From: Pterobdella sp. o SKG-2022
Lineage: Eukaryota > Annelida > Clitellata > Hirudinida > Piscicolidae
NCBI GenBank assembly: GCA_964035795.1
Contig: OZ038326.1
Coordinates: 8,649,700 to 8,713,699, forward strand
DNA length: 64,000 nucleotides
Direction: 5' to 3'
The position numbers were made by a program, and so were the translations under genes. A model generated the notes under the pieces. The model was given only the letters and a program-made list of their open reading frames with translations, did no database searches and was not told where the DNA came from. The stretch's first letter is position 1; every line of letters begins with the position of its first letter. Positions 22,121-33,221 of this stretch are shown here, piece after piece.

Positions 22121-22694
22121 TCCCTATCAGAAACTTTGTGGTTCAATCTCCGGCATGACAAAACTTTAAGCACCGATATCTGCAATTACTAGCTTGAAAA
22201 GCGGATCAGAATGAAAGCGCGAATTAGATCTGAAATATATATTCAAAAAAAAAATATATAAATTTAAATTTATTTAGTAAATATTTATTTATTTACACTT
22301 GTATAGTGCACTTTCACATAATATAAACATGTATCAGAGGCGTTTAATATATGCAAAAGTTTATAACTTTTTCTAAGTTAAAAAACTGAATTTTTTAATT
22401 TAAATATTTAAATTATTTTTGAATTTTTGATAAATATTTATTGAGTTTTTTTATTGAAAACTTTTTTTATTAATTTTTTCTCTCTGCCCTAATTTTCAAC
22501 TCTAAGGGCATTCCAGCACCAAATGCCTCAAAGAGAAGATCTGCCTCTCCTGTGCAGAACCGAAATTTTCTGGATTCCCTTGCCGCTCTTCTCCAAGCTG
22601 CGCTGTATGCACTCTGAGAAAAACCAGAGACTGCCTTGAATTCGTTAGACAGAAGCTGCTGAAACAAAAGAACATAAACAGATGACTATTCTTT

Positions 22695-25600
22695 GTTACT
22701 TCTTCTTCTCAACAAGAAAATATTCTCTTCAAACTTGGTCTTCTCAACCCTCGCTCCATCATCAACAAATCATCTCATATTCTTGATGCCATCTCAGCTT
22801 CATCACTTGACCTACTTGCTCTCACTGAAACTTGGGTCACTTCAAACCACCACAAACTTTTACACTATAATATATGTCCTCCTAATTACAGCGTCCTACA
22901 TGCCCATCGTCAACATGGAAAAAACGGCGGTAGAATTGCTCTTATTTTAACAAACAAGATTTTCGCCACTCGACTCAACCAAAAAGCATATTTTTTCTTC
23001 AAAATATTATCTACCAGACTCTCAATTCAAACCTTCACTCTCAACTTATCCGTCATCTACCGACCACCTAACAGCCCTAATTTGATCAACCAACTATCTA
23101 CTCTTTTAAATAATATGTCATCCTTAACCACACCCCCACATAATCTTAGGTGATTTCAATTACCTTCAAATATCCAACCCATCAAGTCTTCTCTCTCAGC
23201 ATTTTTCAGAACATGATATGATTCAACACATCAACTTCCCCACACACTTCTTAGGCAACACCCTTGATCTCATAATTAGTCCATCCAACTTCAACTTCAT
23301 CAAAAATATTAAATCAACACCTTTCCTCCCAGACCATGCACTCATCACTTGCAATCTCAATCTTATAAAACATCACCCAGCACCAATAATTACCGTCAGC
23401 CGATGCTATAGCAGAGTACTACATACTTCTTGAAAAAGACCTTCTCACAGTCAAAATCTCACACCCATAGAAGTTCATGTCGACAATTTCACCCATTCCC
23501 TCAATAAATCCCTCACCTACCTGCTAGACCAACACGCTCCATTCTGCTTTTTCAAATCCAGATTCACCTGTGTGAACCGGTTCCCTATTTGTTATGAAGC
23601 CCGCCTTGCAAAACGCCAGCTTCAAAAGATAGAGCGATCATCCTCTGACCGACTGCTCGTATTACTTGCAAGGGCTAAAGCGAGACGCTTAATTCAATCG
23701 TCTTGTACCAACTACTTGCGCACACAGCTGGATGGTTGCTCTCAAAATCCAAAAAGATCCTAGAATATTATCAACTCCATTTTCCACAAGTCTCCTCTCA
23801 TACCACCCCTTTCTCAAACTGAAGAAAACAACCTAGCTTCATCTTCTTCCACATTTTTTAACAATAAAATTATCAAAATATATCAATTCTTTAAAAAATT
23901 CACTTTTAGCAGCCGTTCTATCGGTTTGTTTTTGCTATGAACTGCTTTTTCTCCTTTTTAAGGTATTTCATTTTCAATTTTTTGTTTTCATTAGTCTATT
24001 TAATTATTATTTTTTTTACAAAACCTTAATTCCTTTTTTCTTCTCTTCTTTTCTTCGTATTTACTCTGAACCTATGCCCTACTCTCGGGGTTTTCTGGTC
24101 CACTTCTCTGGAACCCTCTTCCTCCTTATCTTAGAAATTTAAAACCTTCCTCTTCAAGCAGTTCATAGCAGAGGGCTTTTGAACGATGCGTAAAAGGCGC
24201 TATATAAATATCTAATTATTATTTTTAGAGTCAAACCAGCAGGATATGCGAAGAGTCAAGAACTGCAGTCTGACTGAAAAATTACGCTCATGTGATGTTG
24301 TGCAAAATGAATTAACAATGGATACTTAGTTAATTACTCATGAAAACAATAAAAGTGATCATTACTTCAGTAATTACAACAGCGACATGCAGAATAGAAA
24401 AAAAAATCTGGAAAAGATTGCCTTATCCCAACTCTACACTCATTTCTTCGCTTCATCATCCTTCAACAAATTTCAATCTGTCTACAATGAACTTCATTCA
24501 TGCAAAACTGTTTTTCTACAGGTAACAGACACACTCATAAGAGCTCAAAATAACGCTCGAAGAAGTCTTCTGATTTCATTAGATTTGTCTGCCGCTTTTG
24601 ACACGGTTGACCATCATATACTCATCTCTCGCTTGCAGCATGGTTTCAAAGTTGTTGATTCAGCTCTTCTTTAGTTAGATTTATACCTCACAAATCGTTC
24701 TCAATTTACCAAAGTTGGTAAAACTTCTTCACCCATTCTGGCTCTTTTAGCTGGTGTTCCACAAGGGTCTGTCTTTGGTCCTCTACTTTTCGTCATCTAC
24801 ACACCCCCTTTAGCCACAATTTTTCAAAAACATCACTTTTCATCAATATGCAAGTGACATCATTCTCACATCCGAATTTTCCTACAACCAGCCGTCGAAG
24901 AAATATCTAAATGCGTCTCCTTTGTTCATACCTGGCTATCACAAAACCTTCTTAAACTCAACATCGACACAACAAATGCAATGTTTGTTAGTACTAAATC
25001 GCGCATAAAAACTCTACCAAATAGTTAACATTGCTAGTCAGAATATAAAGATTTCTTCCGAAATAAAATTACTCGGCGTCATCATCGACAACACTCTCTC
25101 CTTTGACCAACACATCTCATCAACAGTCAAACAATGTAACATACATATCAAAGCCATCAAACATATTCGTAAATGCTTCACTTTTCAAACACCTCACAAC
25201 CTCGTTCTTGTCTTTATCATTTCTAGACTAGACTACTGCAATTCTCTTTTCTACTCTTTCCATCTACACTCATTAGAAAGCTACAAAAAAATTCAAAACC
25301 ATATTGCACGCATTGTTTCAACTATGACATCTTCATCCCATCCACCCAATGTCTAGACAAGCTTCACTGGCTTCATATACCCAAAAGGCTTGTATTCAAA
25401 ATAGGTGCTCTCACCTACAACTGTCATCACTCAAAAACCCCTGGATATATCTACAATCTCATCTTTTAATAGAAATTTTCTCGCTTCGTTAAGTTCGAGA
25501 AACTCCCCACTTGGCAGTTGGCAGAAAAAAGTATTTCAGTAAATCATTCAGCCATGCAGCACCTTCAGTATGGAACGCTTCTCCTAATGAAATAAGATCA

Positions 25601-25745
25601 CTTTCTCGCCAATCATTTAAATCATCACTCAAGACTTATTTGTATAAACTATAATCTCTTCATTAGCTACATTTGTATCTTTAAGCGCTTCTGATACATG
25701 TTTAATTTATGAATAAAGTGCGCTATATAAATTTAAATAAATTTT
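22695..25745 (+). pseudogene. CR1/L2-like LINE, nearly full length but broken
   Basis: An endonuclease segment comes first: LNPRSIINKSSHIL and LDLLALTETWVT at about 22735-22850, then INFPTHFLGNTLDLII at 23224-23272. The polymerase follows: LLISLDLSAAFDTVDHHIL at about 24560-24620, then VPQGSVFGPLLFVIY near 24760-24800 and ISRLDYCNSLF near 25225-25255, with LHWLHIPKRL near 25360. The 3' end reads GCGCTATATAAATT, a tail type of this clade. Stops and shifts occur throughout, and the YADD region is lost. A separate LINE 3' end interrupts it at about 23900-24230. Confidence 0.82.
23900..24230 (+). mobile_element. Truncated LINE 3' end nested in a CR1/L2-like LINE
   Basis: The piece ends with a frame like PLLWNPLPPYLRNLKPSSSS followed by GATGCGTAAAAGGCGCTATATAAAT. 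The same ending, with TTTTAGCAGAGCGCCTCTGAAAG-like context, occurs at about 42650-42775. This identifies a second L2-type family inserted into the element spanning 22695-25745. Insertion borders are approximate. Confidence 0.55.
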
Positions 25746-25824
25746 ATTGAAAATATCAAAGATTCAATTATTAATTGCAAAGATTTAAAAATTGATTGCA
25801 AAGATTTAAAAAACGATCGAAAAA

Positions 25825-26000
25825 CCCTATATTATAGTTAGGGTCATATACTCTAACTCTCCTATTTAAACTATTATGCCAGCCTTCAATTACCTTTATT
25901 GTACAAGACAAATGATTTATTAGGCTTCTAAAGTTATTCCATATAGAAAAAAAATAGCGAGGTATTCTAGAACCGTCCCCAATCCAATTTTGTCTAAATA
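25825..26000 (-). pseudogene. MULE-like transposase fragment
   Basis: A minus-strand frame reads GSRIPRYFFSIWNNFRSLIN, then SCTIKVIEGWHNSLNRRV. It fits the transposase-derived pattern of R-[FY]-P...WN......RT.N..EGWH..[LF]N known from Mutator-like elements with FLYWCH-type partners. Only about 55 residues are visible; the frame stops after NIGFFDRFLNL. No terminal repeats were found. Confidence 0.5.
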
Positions 26001-26579
26001 AGCTTATCTAAATCAATAAGTTGGTTATTCTTTATACTCTTTAATAAGAAATTAAAGCTTTAAATTACATCCATAGAGAACAAAAATGACAAAGAAGTAA
26101 AAAGAAAAATTGAAATTATATTACTAGGATTAAAAAGCCAAGATGCGGGCAGAGAGATTGAACCTCGCGTTGAAGGGCTTGTGAAAAATGGAAAAAACAA
26201 CCATTTAGAAAAGTGTGAGAAAAGAAATGTAACATGGTCTTTATAGCAGAAATTCCAAAATCATGAGTATCAGACAAAGGCACTATTCTATTATTACTAC
26301 TACTATTTCTATTTATCATATTCTTAAGTATATCAAATAATTCTATATACGCTAACCTAGTCCTAAACAAAAGAAAAAATAACGAATATTATTATAGTGG
26401 CATGGAAATGTTCTTCAACCACTTTAGAATATAAATTTATATATAGAGTCAGTCCTAATATGGTAAATTTTCATTCTTTCCAGCCCCTCACGCTTTATTC
26501 TTCAATCCACACAAAACCAGTCATTCCTTTCATTTACCCCTTCTTTCTTCCCACTAATTTGATTTTCTGAAAAAAAAAT

Positions 26580-26965
26580 ATTAAGAGTAAAAAATTCCAA
26601 AATTATGTTTTGAGATTATAAGACTTAATCATGAGGTGGGTTTTTAAGCACTTGGAAAAAATTGTTGTGGAGGTTATAGATTTGAGGTGATTTGGGAGAT
26701 TGTTCCAAAGAATCGGTGCAGCAACTTCAAATCTTCTGTTCCCCAAAATTGTATTTGCCCTCACTCTTGCTATGTCCATTGTGTTCGATGAGCTGAGTCT
26801 TTTTCTTTCAAGCAATGAAAACACAGTTGATATTTTCGATGAAAGATAAGAAGGAATTTCCATTTTGAGACATTTATGCACTCGTAATATCATCTTGTAT
26901 TGAATTCTTTCTTCAATATTTAGCCAATGTAGCTTTTTCATGACAGGAGTTATGTAATCAATTTT
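26580..26965 (-). pseudogene. CR1/L2-like LINE C-terminal fragment
   Basis: A minus-strand open frame begins KKLHWLNIEERIQYKMILRV, then RRFEVAAPILWNNLPNHLKS and FSKCLKTHLM. The LHWL..RI..K...V and R.F...AP.LWN.LP..L motifs define the C-terminus of CR1/L2-type polymerases. Upstream polymerase sequence is absent, so this is a typical 5'-truncated copy. Confidence 0.8.
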
Positions 26966-27059
26966 ATAGTTTTTGATATCAATCTGGCTGTTGTGTTAAT
27001 TATGGACTGGATTTTTTGGGTTTGTACTGGCTTGTACTTCGCTTCGGTCTTATTGATAC

Positions 27060-28144
27060 TTATTGTCAGACCAGTCGTCACAGGCTTTGGCGAACCGGTT
27101 AAAGCTTTTTTACTGTAAGCCAGCATTCAATGCGCAGTCGTCAGCAAAGAGAAAGTCGCGGGCAATGTCATCCAGAACTTTGTTTTTTGCCTGAAACCTA
27201 CGTAAGTTGAACAGTTCTCATCAGTTCTGAATCTGAGTTCGACTTTGATGTCAACAAAGCGAAAAGCGCCAGTCAACATGGCTGAAAACATCATACTGAA
27301 GAGAGTTGGAACAAGAACGCAGCACTGTTTTACGCCACTTGTGACTGGAAACGGCTCTGAGTACACCTCATCATCCTGCACGCTGGCTTGCATGCCGTCA
27401 TGGAACTGTCTGATCATAGTAATGAACTTAGCAGAGCAGCCGAACTTGGTCATGATCTCCCAGAGTCTTTTTCTGCAGACAGTATCGAAAGCCTTCGCCA
27501 GGTCCACAAAATTGGTGTAGAGGTCAACGTTCTGCTCTTGACACTTCTTCTGAAATTGACGTGCTGCAAAGGTCTTATCCGCTGGGCTGCGCCTTGGTCT
27601 GAACCTACACTGAATCTGAGGTAATAGGCCGTCTTCTGGGTGGTTCAAGCTGTTCAGCAGAATTCTAGCCAAGATCTTTCCGACGATAAAGATTAGCGAG
27701 ATGCTATGATGGTTGTCGCATGTCTGACGATTTCCCTTGCTCTTGTATCGGTAGACTATAGAAGCATCTTTCAGCTCTTGCGGAAAAAAGCTCTTGGTTC
27801 CACATACAGTGGAATAGCTCAGATAGCTTCCTGTTCATGATTGGGCCACTAAAGGCGAAGATTTCCGCGAAGATGGAGTCAGAACCAGGTGTCTTTCTAC
27901 TTGACAGCCACTTCACTGCTTTTTCTACTTCAGGAACGTCGGCAAGAGAGTGCTTGATTGGGACTTGAAGCAGTCTCGCGATCTCTTTCTCGTTAATGGT
28001 GGAAGGATGTTTGAAAACACAATTGAAGTGCTCTGCCCAGCGTTCAAAAACTTTCTTTTTGTCTGTGATCAGTACGTTCTCATTTGCGCTGAAAAGGGAA
28101 GACGATCCAGGCGAAGTGGGTCTGTAGACTTGAAGCCAAAAGTA
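27060..28144 (-). pseudogene. RTE-like LINE reverse transcriptase fragment
   Basis: Minus-strand frames encode ERWAEHFNCVFKHPSTINEK and VEKAVKWLSSRKTPGSDSI, then after a frame change DLYTNFVDLAKAFDTVCRKR and VTSGVKQCCVLVPTLFSMMF. These are the linker and the polymerase motifs of the RTE-type family whose upstream part appears at 19364-19840. The catalytic YADD region is degraded. The 5' side is cut off at 28144 by a foldback element. Confidence 0.82.
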
Positions 28145-28297
28145 AATATTCAAATGAAACATTTTTGAGAGTTTATTTTATTCCACGAAGCTATTCGTAC
28201 TTACATCATCAAGTGGAGGTACAAATATTTATACCTCCTTTTGATGATGTAAGTACGTGGAATAAAATAAACTCTCAAAATGTTTCATTTGAATATT
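28145..28297. mobile_element. Foldback element inserted in or beside an RTE-like LINE
   Basis: Nearly perfect palindrome of about 150 bp. The left arm starts AATATTCAAATGAAACATTT and the right arm ends with its reverse complement. The arms differ by a 12-bp segment containing GAAGCTATTCGT in the left arm only. The loop is a few bp at ACAAATATTT. There is no coding sequence. It sits exactly where the LINE homology at 27060-28144 stops. Confidence 0.85.
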
Positions 28298-28462
28298 GTT
28301 ATTATTACTATTAAGTTTTTTTTAAAATATGAAAGTTAACAAAATAAACAAGAAGGGGAGCAAAAAAATATTTTAAAAATTCATAAATAATTAACTATTT
28401 CTAGAAGCTTGGATGATTAAACAGGGGAAATATTTTATAAATGTATTTAAAAATATGGATAT

Positions 28463-29288
28463 ATACCTAGATATTTAGACGTCGTATGTTCTTTTGTAAC
28501 TTTGAATTTTACCAGTAAACTTCAAATTATGAGGATTCACAAAAACACGTAGAGAATTTTTTTATTTAGCTAAAGTTTTAACAAATTGTAGAAAAAGTAG
28601 AGAATTTGAACGGAAAACCATAGATGTGAAATTTTTTTTTAAAATGAAAATTATTAAGTTGTGGAATATTGTTAAAAAATGAGATACATTGGCCAAACCA
28701 GGGTGGGCATAAGAAATTGAATAAAGCATCATGAAGCAGACATATTTTCAAAATAGCCAGAATCTACAATATCAGGAATATCAAAGCATGCCCGCCAGAT
28801 AAACTTGGACAAACCAGAGACAATCGCAACTTTTTCCCAGAAAAATAAAAATATTTTTCAAAAAACCTTCTAGCTCGTGGAAGCTTAGAAATAAAAAAAC
28901 ATAATACAATAATCAGTGGCTGTAACGACCCACAATGTTACGTCAATACCAAAGCCTGGGACCCACTAATAAAGAGAATGCAAATGATACAAAAGAAGGG
29001 GAGCAGGAGTTTAGCTCCAAATTATAACATCAAACAATATTTGTACCATTCATAAATACCTTAAAATATATCTCATATAATAAAACAATATTACATAATA
29101 GAAATTTTTCAATTTTCAAAAATTTTCTTATCTATGGTTTTTCCGTTTAAATTCTCTACTTTTCTCTACAACTTTGCTAATGAATTATGACAAGGTTTTA
29201 CTTGTCGAAAATTTTAGCTAAATGAAAATTTTTTCTACCTCTTCTTATAAATCCTCATAATTTGAAGTTTACTGGTAAAATACCTAGA
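28463..29288. mobile_element. Penelope-like fragment inside a long inverted repeat
   Basis: Two arms of about 150-180 bp, at about 28500-28660 and 29100-29285, are inverted copies of each other (ACCAGTAAACTTCAAATTAT in one, its complement in the other; likewise the region around AACGGAAAAACCATAG). Between them, plus-strand frames at about 28683-28900 read RYIGQTRVGIRN...IKHHEAD and HARQINLDKPETIATFSQKN. These resemble the GIY-YIG endonuclease end of Penelope-like elements. The frames are broken. Confidence 0.6.
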
Positions 29289-30104
29289 TGTCAATATGCA
29301 AGTATCAAACCTTCATTTCACCTTATTTTACAACATATAATTTTTCTCTTAACAACTTATATTTTCGTCAAATCAAATTCAGCTTTATACCAAACGTCGA
29401 GGTGCAACAGAGTGAATATGTCTCGAATTAAAGAAATGCTCATTTATACCTTTGCTTGTTGTCGTTTTACGGCAAGAAAGTCACAATAAACGATACCAAA
29501 ATGGTAATGATTTGAGCTTTAACGATTTCCTGTTAGAAATTAAGCTATAAGTTATCAACACCACTTTAAAAAAATTCAAAAAAATACCTGAAAGGGCGAC
29601 TTAAAAAAAACAGTCCATAATATGATTGACCTTATATAAATCCACCAAAAGTTGAAAAAGTTCCAGCAACAAAAAAAAACACTCACTCATAACTAAAACC
29701 TTATTGGAGTAATCCAATCAAAGCCTTTTCTTCTAAAAAAGCATGCTTCTAAATCCTATTAAACCAAAAGCTGTACAAGCAATCTATGGAAAAGTTGAAG
29801 CAGGATGCATTCAAGTTCTTTAGCAGAAACATGATGCAAAAACTCACAGAGGCATTGGATAAAAAAATTCAAATTGAAAATTGCTTACTTCAGTCATTAT
29901 AACGATACCAACAAAAGTAATTTCAACTGCCCAACCAACACAAGACCCGTTATCCCCTTAAACACAACAAAAAAACTCTTATTTTTAAAAAGAATCTATA
30001 GAATCAGACCCACATTAATTTTGAAACACGCGAATAGGTGAGAAGTGTCATAAAAATGAATATGGCAAAGTGGGAATGAGGATGAAGGACGAAGGGATTT
30101 CGTT

Positions 30105-30360
30105 GAGGTAAACGAGGACTTATTATTTATTGATATTTAACTGGCCACAATAAAACGAAAAATAAATTTTATTAAGATAAGAAGCTTTTCATGAACTAAG
30201 TAACATTTTCAAGTATGCTCTTTATAAATACCGCATTAGATTACATTACGGATTTGAATAAAACAATTTTATTAACTGAATAATAATACGAAGCTTTTTC
30301 TAAGTTGAATTCACATTATCAAGTATACAGACTTAAAGACGTTACATTACATTTCGGATG
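30105..30360. repeat. Decayed foldback-family sequence with SINE-tail pieces
   Basis: Two partial copies of the foldback core occur (GAAGCTTTTCATGAACTAAG near 30180; CGAAGCTTTTTCTAAGTTGA near 30290, followed by ATTATCAAGTA). The SINE-type end TTTATAAATACCGCATTAGA with TTACATTAC occurs at 30222-30256, and another TTACATTACATT at about 30342. It looks like a pile-up of short elements. Confidence 0.6.
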
Positions 30361-30399
30361 TTAATTTAAAAAAGTTTTTTAGGGCCTGTTTTTTTGGTC

Positions 30400-32290
30400 T
30401 TAAGCCATGCACTACTGCTGTGAGCAAGTATTTCTCAACTTTGAAGGGCATTTTAGATGAACTCATCCTTGAGAAAGTTGTAAGAATTCATCAGAGACCC
30501 TCTGATGTGTGGTTTGATGAGGAATGTAAGTTTTCTAAATGCATAACGAAAAAGTTGGAACGCAAGTACTTGAGGTTTCGTTCAACAGATGATCATGAGA
30601 CATGGTTCAGGCAGAAGAATCTTTACAAATGTCTATATAGAAAGAAGAGAAAGGAGTTTTGGGATTTTAAGCTATTTGAATGTAAAAACAAGTCAGTGAA
30701 AACTTGGAAATATATAAATGAGGTTGCTGGTAGGGGTAAGGCAGGTGAAGATAAAGGATAGAAATTGGTAGTTTTAAGAAATACTTGGAGGATAAAATTA
30801 GTGAGGTCAAAAGTGTAAATGGGGGTCTATTTCAAATTGAAGACTTCAGTGTTAGAAGAATTTCTTGTGCAATTGGTGAAGATGATCAACAGTTTGCCAA
30901 ATAGACAGTGTGCTTTAGATCCGATCCCAACTTGCCAATTGAAACGAATAGCAAGCTTGATAGCACCTTTATTAGTTAGCATCTTTAATTCCTCTTCCAA
31001 ATCAGCAACTGTTTCTCAAGGCTTGAAGTTAGCCTGTGTGACGCCGATATTGAAAAAACCCAATCTGAGCCATCCTCCTATAGACCAATTTCAAATGTCC
31101 CTGTCTTATCAAAAATACTGGAACGATTGGTTTTAGAAAGAACACGTAGTTTTTTGGTTGAAAATGATCTGTTTTCGAGATTTCAGTCTACATATCGTCC
31201 TTTTCATTCAACAGAAACTGCTATCACAAAAATCCACATGGATATCTTGAAAGTTGGTTTAGTCTTTTGATATTGTTGGGTCTTTCTCCAGCCTTCGATC
31301 TAGTTAATAATAATATTTTAATAAATAAGCTATATTCAAAATTCGGTTTTAAGGGTTTAGTCTTAGAATGGTAGGAGGGTTATTATATTACTAATAATAG
31401 TGTTAGAACGAATTTATTTCATCTCCATACTGGTGTGCCACAAGTTTCTGTAATCTGCCCGCTCTATTTAATCTGTATTCTAGTGATCTGGAAACAATTG
31501 CACAAAGACATAACTTGAGTTTTCACCATTATGCAGATGACACACACTTGTATTCTAGCTGCGTCCCTGGTGAAACTGAGTAATTGCAGAACAGATTGTC
31601 TGACTGTGTCAAGAGCCTGGGTGTTTACGTGGATAGAGACTTGAGCATGAACTCACATAGAAGTAAGATGTTGCAAGCAGGTTTCTCAGCTCTCAGGCAA
31701 CTAAAGTCTATTATGAAATGTCTTTCTTACGAATCGTTGAAAACCCTTGCTGTTGCTTTGATTCTGAGCAGAATAGATTATTGCAACACATTGTTAGCTG
31801 GGTTACCTGAAAAGCAGCTGTGTAGAGTCCAGTCTCTTATCAACACTACAGCCAGGTTAATTACAGGGACAAGGAAGTTTGGTCATATAACTCCAGTTTT
31901 GAAAAAGTTGCATTGGGTCAAAGTTAGGGATAGGGTAGTTCATAAAATATTATTACTTATATTCAAATGTAGGCTAGGATATGGTCCAAAATATATATCG
32001 GAAAGACTCATACCTATCTCTGAGATACCTGAAAGGCGAAAGCTTAGATCTTTGACTCAACCAATTTATACGTCCCCAAGTCCAAAATGTCTAGTATTGA
32101 AAAGCGTAGGTTTGATGTTGAAGGTCCAAGTTTGTGGGCTTGCCGGAAGGATTAAGAAAGTGAAGGACTTTGGAAAGAGGCTAAAAACTAGTTTTTTTAA
32201 AAAATATTAAGCTGTTATAACCTATTATTATATTAGAATGTTTTAAAAATATCAAGTGATCTTGAAACTCTGGGTTAAACATCACTATAA
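30400..32290 (+). pseudogene. CR1/L2-like LINE, endonuclease missing
   Basis: Frames in order encode a linker (RPSDVWFDEECKFSKCITKK), polymerase entry (ALDPIPTCQLKRIASLIAPL), SPAFDLVNNNILINKLYSKF, then TGVPQ near 31430, YADDTHLYS near 31535-31560, and an open C-terminal frame of about 208 codons (31584-32210) with SRIDYCNTLLAGLP and LKKLHWVKVRDR. The catalytic YADD-type motif is visible, but stops (31130, 31370 and others) break the protein. It is a different family from the copy at 22695-25745. Confidence 0.82.
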
Positions 32291-33180
32291 TAAACCTTGT
32301 AGTTTATTTTTTATTATTGTTAACGAATGCATGGCACTCTTTGTATAAGTAGTATTTGTAAACGCAAAATAGCCCGAAATCAATAAAATAGAAACAAGTA
32401 TTTGATAATGTAAGCTACTCTTACGAAAATTTTCGTGTATCAAGTTTCTCAATAAACCATAGTTTTTGTTTCTATTTTTTGTATTTGTAATAAGAAACAA
32501 AGTGGGCAAACTTCAATGAAAGTAGGTTTGAAAGCATTCATCACACCATCACTTGCCTGTGGGTAGTCTTCTTTTGCTAAGCAAGTTTTTAAGCAGCAGT
32601 GTGTACCAGTACGTGTTTTTGCAGGTGAGACTGAGTGATGTTTTGTGGGGTCCGGCTGCAGGTTTTGTTGAAAAGTTGAAATAAGGTTTAAAGGAAGTTG
32701 CTTTTTCTAAGAAGCCCGCAACAGCCAGAATGAGTTGGCACAAAATTGAAATGCTTAATCTTAAAAATTGTTCAAGTTGTTCATGACGTCATCAGTCGCC
32801 TAGGACAGAGTTGCAAGCACAAGAGCCGTGAGAAACACATAGTGATTGAGTGTCACTTGGGGAAAATTCGATTTGTTTTTTGTACTAGGCTGATTTAGTT
32901 ATTCATTATGTTATTACAAACCTCAAGAAGGAAAATAAAGCACTTGGTCACTATTGCGCAACCACCCCAAGAAAACATGGTTTTGTGCTTCTACATTTTT
33001 GAAGATCTTATAGTACGGATTGAATTACCTTTTTTAAAAAAAATCATGTAGCGCTGAAACTTGCATGCAATGATGCTCCACTATGGGCTGGAGGACTCCA
33101 AGATGTTGGCATGCAGCGAAAGTTTATTCTTAAATTTTAAAAATAATATATTTTCAAGCAAACTTTACACAAATAAAGGA
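32291..33180. other. Intergenic DNA downstream of RNF14
   Basis: It contains a partial copy of the foldback core at about 32395-32490 (ACTCTTACGAAAATTTTCGT then TCAAGTTTCTCAATAAACC), matching the arm ends at 50701-51043. Otherwise no coding region or RNA gene is supported. Confidence 0.5.
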
Positions 33181-33221
33181 AAACTTTATTTCGATTAAAA
33201 GAAATGAATTAGAAGATGTAA

